From Lachnospiraceae bacterium (lineage in GTDB: Bacteria > Bacillota > Clostridia > Lachnospirales > Lachnospiraceae): a stretch of DNA of 6,481 bases. The stretch spans positions 1 to 6,481 of the forward strand of contig DPZM01000312.1 of NCBI GenBank assembly GCA_003535955.1, in the 5' to 3' direction. How positions within the stretch are numbered: the first letter of the stretch is position 1; every line of letters starts with the position of its first letter. The notes beneath the pieces were generated by a model, which saw only the letters and a list, made by a program, of their open reading frames with translations, searched no databases and had not been told where the DNA came from. This document shows, piece by piece, positions 1 through 4,007 of this stretch. A program made the position numbers and the translations under genes.

Positions 1-238
1 TAACTATCTTTATGACCATCTGGCCCGGATTCAAACCGTTCATTACATCCTGGCCCACAGCCCTCTCTTCAACGGACTTAACGAACTGCTTGACAACCCT
101 GAAGTTAACATCGGCTTCAAGCAGGGCAAGCTTTACTTCCTTAAGGGCAGCCTTAACATCTTCCTCAGTAAGGCGTCCCTTGCTCCGAAGGCTCTTGAAC
201 ACATTCTGCAGTTTTTCGGTCAAGCTCTCAAATGCCAT
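1..238 (-). CDS. ffh: Signal recognition particle protein Ffh, N-terminal part (cut by window edge)
   Basis: Ffh is the GTPase subunit of the bacterial SRP. It binds SRP RNA and signal sequences of nascent proteins and delivers ribosomes to FtsY at the membrane. Only the first 79 residues are visible, starting MAFESLTEKLQNVF. They cover the helical N domain and include GRLTEEDVKAALKEVKLALL followed by EADVNFRVVKQF, a close match to the conserved Ffh N-domain block. The GTP-binding G domain and the RNA-binding M domain lie outside the window. The ATG at 238-236 directly follows the TAA stop of ylxM with no spacer. A GGAG at 251-248, inside the ylxM end and 9 bases before the ATG, is the likely ribosome binding site. 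The arrangement implies cotranscription and probably translational coupling. Identity is very secure; the 3' end is not seen. Confidence 0.97.
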   Translation of the reverse strand, partial: MAFESLTEKLQNVFKSLRSKGRLTEEDVKAALKEVKLALLEADVNFRVVKQFVKSVEERAVGQDVMNGLNPGQMVIKIV

Positions 239-571
239 TTATAAAGTCTCCAAAAGAGCGTCGCACAGGCTCCTTATCCTGTCTCCGTTCTCTGATCTGT
301 CTTCCGCCGAAGCTTCCCTTATCTGCCTGACAATATCCTTTATCGCCGAAAACTTCTCGATCATATGAAGCCTGCTCTCGTACTCACCAAGGGTCTTGTC
401 ACACCTTTTTATAAGGTCATGGACCCCCTGTCTGGTGATCCCGTATTCATCGGATAACTCCTTAAGAGACAGGTCCTCATATACGGCACACTCATATATC
501 CGCCGTTGGTGTTCGGTAAGAAGCTCGCCGTAAAAATCATATAATAAGTTCTGATAAGCAATACGTTCCAT
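239..571 (-). CDS. ylxM: YlxM/UPF0122 family putative DNA-binding protein
   Basis: This encodes a 110-residue protein of the YlxM (p13) family, small helix-turn-helix proteins usually encoded directly before ffh in Firmicutes and proposed to modulate the SRP pathway. The start MERIAYQNLLYDFYGELL, then LTEHQRRIYECAVYEDLSL, is typical of the family. Residues 35-57 (LSLKELSDEYGITRQGVHDL and onward) form a sigma-70 region 4-like helix-turn-helix. The C-terminal half is a charged helix. I chose the ATG at 571-569 because AAGGAG sits 6 bases upstream (583-578) and the protein then begins like its relatives. An ATG 7 codons further up would place the ribosome binding site inside the coding region. 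A strong promoter lies just upstream, and ffh follows immediately. The family is clear; its exact molecular role is not well established. Confidence 0.95.
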   Translation of the reverse strand: MERIAYQNLLYDFYGELLTEHQRRIYECAVYEDLSLKELSDEYGITRQGVHDLIKRCDKTLGEYESRLHMIEKFSAIKDIVRQIREASAEDRSENGDRIRSLCDALLETL

Positions 572-577
572 ATCCTG

Positions 578-583
578 CTCCTT
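578..583 (-). promoter_or_regulatory. Ribosome binding site of ylxM
   Basis: The minus strand reads AAGGAG at 583-578, followed by 6 bases and then ATG. This site decides the ylxM start in favour of 571 over the in-frame ATG at 592. The leader from the predicted transcription start (near 591) would be only about 20 bases long, and translation from 592 would leave no leader at all. Confidence 0.85.
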
Positions 584-597
584 ACAGCACAAGCTAT

Positions 598-626
598 ACT
601 ATACACAAAGGAAAGAAGGGTGTCAA
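598..626 (-). promoter_or_regulatory. Sigma-A-type promoter for ylxM-ffh
   Basis: On the minus strand a perfect -35 box TTGACA (626-621) is followed by a 17-base spacer and TATAGT (603-598), which differs from the -10 consensus at one position. Transcription would start near 591, giving a leader of about 20 bases ahead of ylxM. The -35 box lies inside the 3' arm of the 16-bp inverted repeat at 612-651. Box match and spacing are seen directly; activity is inferred. Confidence 0.82.
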
Positions 627-651
627 GTATTTTTTCTTGACACCCTTCTTT
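612..651 (-). terminator. Rho-independent (possibly bidirectional) terminator of the surface-protein gene
   Basis: The perfect 16-bp inverted repeat AAAGAAGGGTGTCAAG (612-627) and CTTGACACCCTTCTTT (636-651) is separated by an 8-base A/T loop. The GC-richer core GGGTGTCAAG/CTTGACACCC is flanked by A-rich and T-rich runs, so either transcript would form a hairpin followed by a U-rich tail: TTCTTTCCTTTG on the minus strand, TTCTTTTAAAT on the plus strand. It starts about 50 bases after the stop codon of the gene ending at 700, which makes it that gene's terminator. The tail is interrupted by C residues, so efficiency is uncertain. The same symmetry could also serve as an operator over the ylxM promoter. 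Confidence 0.8.
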
Positions 652-699
652 TAAATATGTGTTTCTTTATCGTTATATCATTAAGATCCGGCAGCTGCT

Positions 700-3600
700 T
701 TACTTGATCTGCCTTCCCGCTCTCTTCATCCTTCTCATCTTAACATGGTGATGCATGAGAATGAGCATACATGACAGTGCGATTATAAGTGACAGCAGTG
801 CTCCTATGGCAAACCTTATGGCAATGCTCTTTGGTGATGCCACTGTCTCGGCGATCGCGTATGATGAGAACCTGTCGGTTGCAAAGGTTATAGTCTCCGG
901 ATCGTCATCAAGATCAGGGAGTATATCTATCTCATCATTATGGTTTCTTATTATCGAATATGTTTTACCTTTCTTATATACATCGTCCGGTATCTTAATT
1001 ACAACCTTCATGGGAACGGCAAGCTCCGTAACATTCTCCGGCATCCCGCCTACCATCTTAAGCATTGTAAAGTCAAAATACTTAACCGGCTTCTGACCCA
1101 CTGCCTGATTTATAAGCTTCTTGGATTTCTCATCTATGGTCTTGTCAGCATCCCTTAAGGATATATTGATCGTAGCACTGGAATCCCCTGCTATCATCAA
1201 AACTTCATTGGGCGTGATAAGCTTCTCCACAACTGCTGACAGATTCAGCATACTGGGATTGATATAATCAACAGGCAGCTGTTCCAGCTCCTCACGGCTC
1301 ATAAGATGATAATCCGGTACTTCAGCCGGCGGAGCGAACTGGTTCTCAACATATGTATCCAGAACTCCCTCATAGAAGGCTGATTCCAATATAGACTTGC
1401 TGTCACCGTTGGCTATCATCATACGGGCTTCATCCATGTTGATACCCAGTTTCTTAAGAACGCCCGAATTCTGTTCACCGGCAGGTTCTTCAACTATCCC
1501 CAGCTCCTCATCGGTAGGAATATCTATACCGGTAAGATCCATCTCCTCAACGAATTCATCCCCTGCACTACCGGATGCGGCATCCACTATATCAACAACA
1601 TGATTTTCCGATACGGCAGGTGCTTCGGATTTAAGAACCTTTTCCACCTTCCTGGTCTGTGGCTTCTCTCCGGATGCGACAGCTGCCTTGGCTCCGGCAT
1701 CAGTCTGAACGAAGGCCACAGCTATCACATGATCGGTCCACACTTCCTTAAATGTATATGAACTTACAGGTCCCACCTGCACACCATCAACCGCTACCGC
1801 AAGGATAGCAAACCCGCTCTTGGGTGTTATTGAATAAGTGATATTTGCACCATGCGCAACAACAGAAGTACCGCACGGAGCAATAGTGCCTCCTGTGGTT
1901 GCCACACCTGAGCTTATTTTATGCGTCAGGATATCTTCCTTCATAAACACTGCGGTAAGTGAGTAATCCCTGTCAATCCTGTCGATCTTAAAGGTATTGT
2001 CACGACCGATAACCTGATCATTTACTGTCCAGTACTGGAACTTATAGCCCTGGGCAGGTTTGGCCTGTACTGTTGCCGACTCACCCAGCTTGTATGTGCC
2101 GCTTCCCGAGACAGATCCTCCCTCACTCGGATAACTGCTGAGGGTAAGGGTATACGATGTTTTGGCAAACATGGCAACTATCTTTCTGTCAACAGTCAGA
2201 TTATTAAGCTCTATTGAAGGCTGGTTGCTTATAACACTCCCGCCTTCCTTCCAACCGGTAAACACGAATCCGTTATAGGCCATGGCAGAAAGAGTAGTCC
2301 TGCCGCCATAGGTGATACGGCCACCGCCAACCACGGCTCCAGCCTGATCATTCTCAGGCACTGCGGTAACCGTCACATAATTCTGCTTGAAGTTAGCCTG
2401 AACAGTGATGGTGGAGCGAACGTTATTGATGGTATAGTTGGTCGCTGTGGATACCTTCTGCCCGTCACGGATCCAGCCATCAAAATAGAAGTTTTTGTTT
2501 GGTATTGCCGACAGTGTAACACTTCCTCCGCCGGCAACCGCGCCTCCTCCGGTGACGATACCTCCATTCTGCGGATTTGCAACCGCATTAACATTATATG
2601 AATTACTCTGCACGGTGACGCTTGCCACGGCATACCTGGAAGGATCTGCAACTGATGTTGCGACTACCTTAAGGGAGCCTGACTTCTCCTTGGGATCAAT
2701 ATTCAACACACCGTCACCCGTAATATATGTCCCTGCCGATGACGCGCCGGACACGTTCCAGTTCACATCCTGTTCAACCTGTCCTATATTTGCATTCACG
2801 TATGCTGTAAAGGCAAGGCTTCCACCCTGTGCAAGCTTAATGTACTGAGGGTAAACAACAACCGAAGTTATCTTCGGAGAGCCCGTAACCTCCGCTCTTA
2901 CGCTTATATACTTCGTATTCCTGTTTGCATCATCATTTTTATCCTTAAGATATATGGTGCATGAATATACTCCGATCGGTGCCGCAGGATCAAGGTTGAT
3001 ACTGAATTTGTCCATGCCTCCGATCTTAAGAGCTGTTGATCCGCTTATCAGGGACAGTTCAAATACATTGGCCGAAGCACCGGTTATACCGTATATAAGG
3101 TCTATATCCCTGCTGCCAACGTTTTCAGCTGCAAATGTCAGGCCATCTCCTTCCCCGACTATAGCTTCAAGCCAGATGCTTGATATGGAACCACCGTCAA
3201 CCTGGGTGCGGATCGCATAATCCATCGATTCCTCGGCCTTCCTCTTTGCCTCCTCCTCGGCCGCCTTTTTGGCTTTCTCAGCCTCTTCTGCTGCCCTCTT
3301 TGCTTCTTCCTCAGCCTTCCTCTTTGCTTCCTCAGCCGCAGCTTCTTCTTCAGCCTGCTTTTTTGCGGCTTCTTCGGCTTCTCTTGCAGCCCTCTCAAAT
3401 GCTTCCTGGCGGGCTGCTTCCTCCTCTGCTGCTCTGGCTGCTTCCTCCGCCTGGCGCTTGGCCTCTTCTTCTGCTTCCTTAGCCGCCGCTTCCGCCTGTC
3501 TCTTTATTTCTTCCTCCTGAGCCTTGCGTGCGGCTTCCTCCTCTGCCAAACGTATAGCCTCTTCCTCGGCCTGTCTCTGCAGCTCTTCAGGTGTAGGGCC

Positions 3601-3816
3601 GTCAGGCTCCACTTGCTGCGGCTGATCAAAGGAAGGCATATCCGGAACCGAAGGCTCTTCAAAGGAACCGTCTGTTCCCAAGTCAGCGTCACCGCCAAAC
3701 TCCTCGAAATCATCAGCTGCCTGCACTGCCAGGACAAGCCCCGAAAGATTCGACGCCAGCATTGACAGAGACAGTATCATGACAATGATAAGTGTGATCC
3801 TTCTTTTTTTACTCAT
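700..3816 (-). CDS. Secreted, membrane-anchored surface protein with Ala/Glu-rich helix, Ig-like and InlB-B-like repeat domains
   Basis: This encodes 1038 residues that I cannot assign to a named protein. In order: a signal peptide (about 1-33; KKRR, a hydrophobic stretch, likely cut after AVQA); an acidic Pro-rich segment (34-74); a long Ala/Glu/Lys/Arg helix (75-197), probably a coiled coil or rigid single helix; an Ig-like domain (about 200-311); a BIG2-like Ig domain (about 314-403); four InlB-B/'bacterial repeat' modules (408-706); an acidic linker (707-830); a beta-rich region ending in the TFATDRFSSYAIAE motif seen in Lachnospiraceae surface proteins (about 870-990); one transmembrane helix (about 998-1021); and a basic tail, KMRRMKRAGRQIK. 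There is no LPXTG motif, so anchoring is by the C-terminal membrane helix. The ATG at 3816 has AAGGGAGG 6 bases upstream. The likely role is adhesion or cell-envelope display; this is inference from domain types. Confidence 0.9.
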   Translation of the reverse strand: MSKKRRITLIIVMILSLSMLASNLSGLVLAVQAADDFEEFGGDADLGTDGSFEEPSVPDMPSFDQPQQVEPDGPTPEELQRQAEEEAIRLAEEEAARKAQEEEIKRQAEAAAKEAEEEAKRQAEEAARAAEEEAARQEAFERAAREAEEAAKKQAEEEAAAEEAKRKAEEEAKRAAEEAEKAKKAAEEEAKRKAEESMDYAIRTQVDGGSISSIWLEAIVGEGDGLTFAAENVGSRDIDLIYGITGASANVFELSLISGSTALKIGGMDKFSINLDPAAPIGVYSCTIYLKDKNDDANRNTKYISVRAEVTGSPKITSVVVYPQYIKLAQGGSLAFTAYVNANIGQVEQDVNWNVSGASSAGTYITGDGVLNIDPKEKSGSLKVVATSVADPSRYAVASVTVQSNSYNVNAVANPQNGGIVTGGGAVAGGGSVTLSAIPNKNFYFDGWIRDGQKVSTATNYTINNVRSTITVQANFKQNYVTVTAVPENDQAGAVVGGGRITYGGRTTLSAMAYNGFVFTGWKEGGSVISNQPSIELNNLTVDRKIVAMFAKTSYTLTLSSYPSEGGSVSGSGTYKLGESATVQAKPAQGYKFQYWTVNDQVIGRDNTFKIDRIDRDYSLTAVFMKEDILTHKISSGVATTGGTIAPCGTSVVAHGANITYSITPKSGFAILAVAVDGVQVGPVSSYTFKEVWTDHVIAVAFVQTDAGAKAAVASGEKPQTRKVEKVLKSEAPAVSENHVVDIVDAASGSAGDEFVEEMDLTGIDIPTDEELGIVEEPAGEQNSGVLKKLGINMDEARMMIANGDSKSILESAFYEGVLDTYVENQFAPPAEVPDYHLMSREELEQLPVDYINPSMLNLSAVVEKLITPNEVLMIAGDSSATINISLRDADKTIDEKSKKLINQAVGQKPVKYFDFTMLKMVGGMPENVTELAVPMKVVIKIPDDVYKKGKTYSIIRNHNDEIDILPDLDDDPETITFATDRFSSYAIAETVASPKSIAIRFAIGALLSLIIALSCMLILMHHHVKMRRMKRAGRQIK
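1705..2601 (-). repeat. Four tandem InlB-B-like repeat modules (protein residues 406-704)
   Basis: Four modules of roughly 70-75 residues start near residues 408, 480, 555 and 632. Modules 1-3 share the pattern: beta strand, GG-(x)n-G, TLSA or TVQA, aromatic, then (G/Y)W about 20 residues before a closing (V/A)xF. Examples are FYFDGW, FVFTGW and YKFQYW. Module 4 keeps GGTIAPCGTSV, the ITPKSGF turn and a closing VAFV, but replaces the GW tryptophan with AVDG, so it is a diverged cap or a related but different fold. Such modules are stalk or adhesion elements in Gram-positive surface proteins. DNA identity between copies is low, so this is an old protein-level repeat. Confidence 0.82.
3226..3594 (-). 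repeat. Low-complexity DNA coding for the Ala/Glu/Lys/Arg helix (residues 75-197)
   Basis: About 370 bases built from imperfect repeats of units coding for (K/R)xAEEEA, for example AEEEAKRKAEE and KRQAEEAARAAEEEAARQ. On the plus strand this appears as runs of GCTTCCTC or GCCTCTTC. Residues outside A, E, K, R and Q are rare, and no prolines or glycines interrupt the helix. The segment is TolA-like in composition. DNA of this kind is prone to slippage and length variation, so stalk length may differ among strains. Confidence 0.9.
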
Positions 3817-3840
3817 ACAATACCTCCCTTGTTTGTCATA

Positions 3841-3855
3841 AAGGGGTCTCCCCTT
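3841..3855 (-). promoter_or_regulatory. Leader hairpin next to the ribosome binding site of the surface-protein gene
   Basis: The minus strand carries AAGGGG-AGA-CCCCTT, a perfect 6-bp stem with a 3-base loop, in the untranslated leader. The ribosome binding site AAGGGAGG follows at 3830-3823, 6 bases before the ATG. The 3' arm of the hairpin can alternatively pair through CCCTT with AAGGG of that site, so two exclusive structures are possible. The stem is seen directly; a regulatory role is speculative. Confidence 0.4.
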
Positions 3856-3903
3856 ACAATATGAATCATGTCACATTTTATCCATTCCGTCACATATAAT
3901 CTT

Positions 3904-3933
3904 ACTATATTTCCCAATTCTTTACAACGTCAA
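3904..3933 (-). promoter_or_regulatory. Candidate sigma-A-type promoter for the surface-protein gene
   Basis: The minus strand has TTGACG (3933-3928), an 18-base spacer and TATAGT (3909-3904). Each box differs from consensus at one position. Transcription would start near 3897, giving a leader of about 80 bases that contains two TGTGAC octamers and the small hairpin. The spacer is one base longer than ideal. This is the best promoter match in the 191-bp interval. Confidence 0.6.
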
Positions 3934-3964
3934 CATCTGCACACTACGCTTTTTCATGGACTAT

Positions 3965-3980
3965 CTGTAACATCTTACAG
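3965..3980. promoter_or_regulatory. 16-bp dyad, possible operator
   Basis: CTGTAA-CATC-TTACAG is a perfect 6-bp inverted repeat with a 4-base centre, about 30 bases upstream of the -35 box of the surface gene and about 30 bases after the NRPS stop. A larger imperfect pairing (3959-3969 with 3988-3998, 9 Watson-Crick pairs, one G-U, one mismatch) competes with it. No T-run follows on the minus strand, so a terminator is unlikely. A dimeric regulator site is the more reasonable reading. Confidence 0.35.
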
Positions 3981-4007
3981 CATATTATACAGACCGTCAC
4001 AAAAATG

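Noticed and set aside
12..368. 118-codon plus-strand open frame across ffh and ylxM
   Set aside because: It overlaps two strongly conserved genes on the other strand and shows no family resemblance.
572..592. Upstream ATG at 592 as the ylxM start
   Set aside because: It lies almost on the predicted transcription start and before the AAGGAG site at 583-578; family members start at MERIAYQNLL-like sequence.
3180..3520. Plus-strand open frames rich in Ser/Ala or Leu/Pro opposite the helix segment
   Set aside because: Their composition is the direct complement of GAG/GCN/AAG-rich helix codons; this is a by-product of low complexity, not a gene.
3226..3594. CRISPR or tandem-repeat array
   Set aside because: Repeats are imperfect, have no spacers and sit in frame within a coding region; they are explained by the helix composition.
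3965..3980. CTGTAA/TTACAG dyad as the NRPS terminator
   Set aside because: The stem is only 6 bp with low G+C and no T-run follows it on the minus strand.
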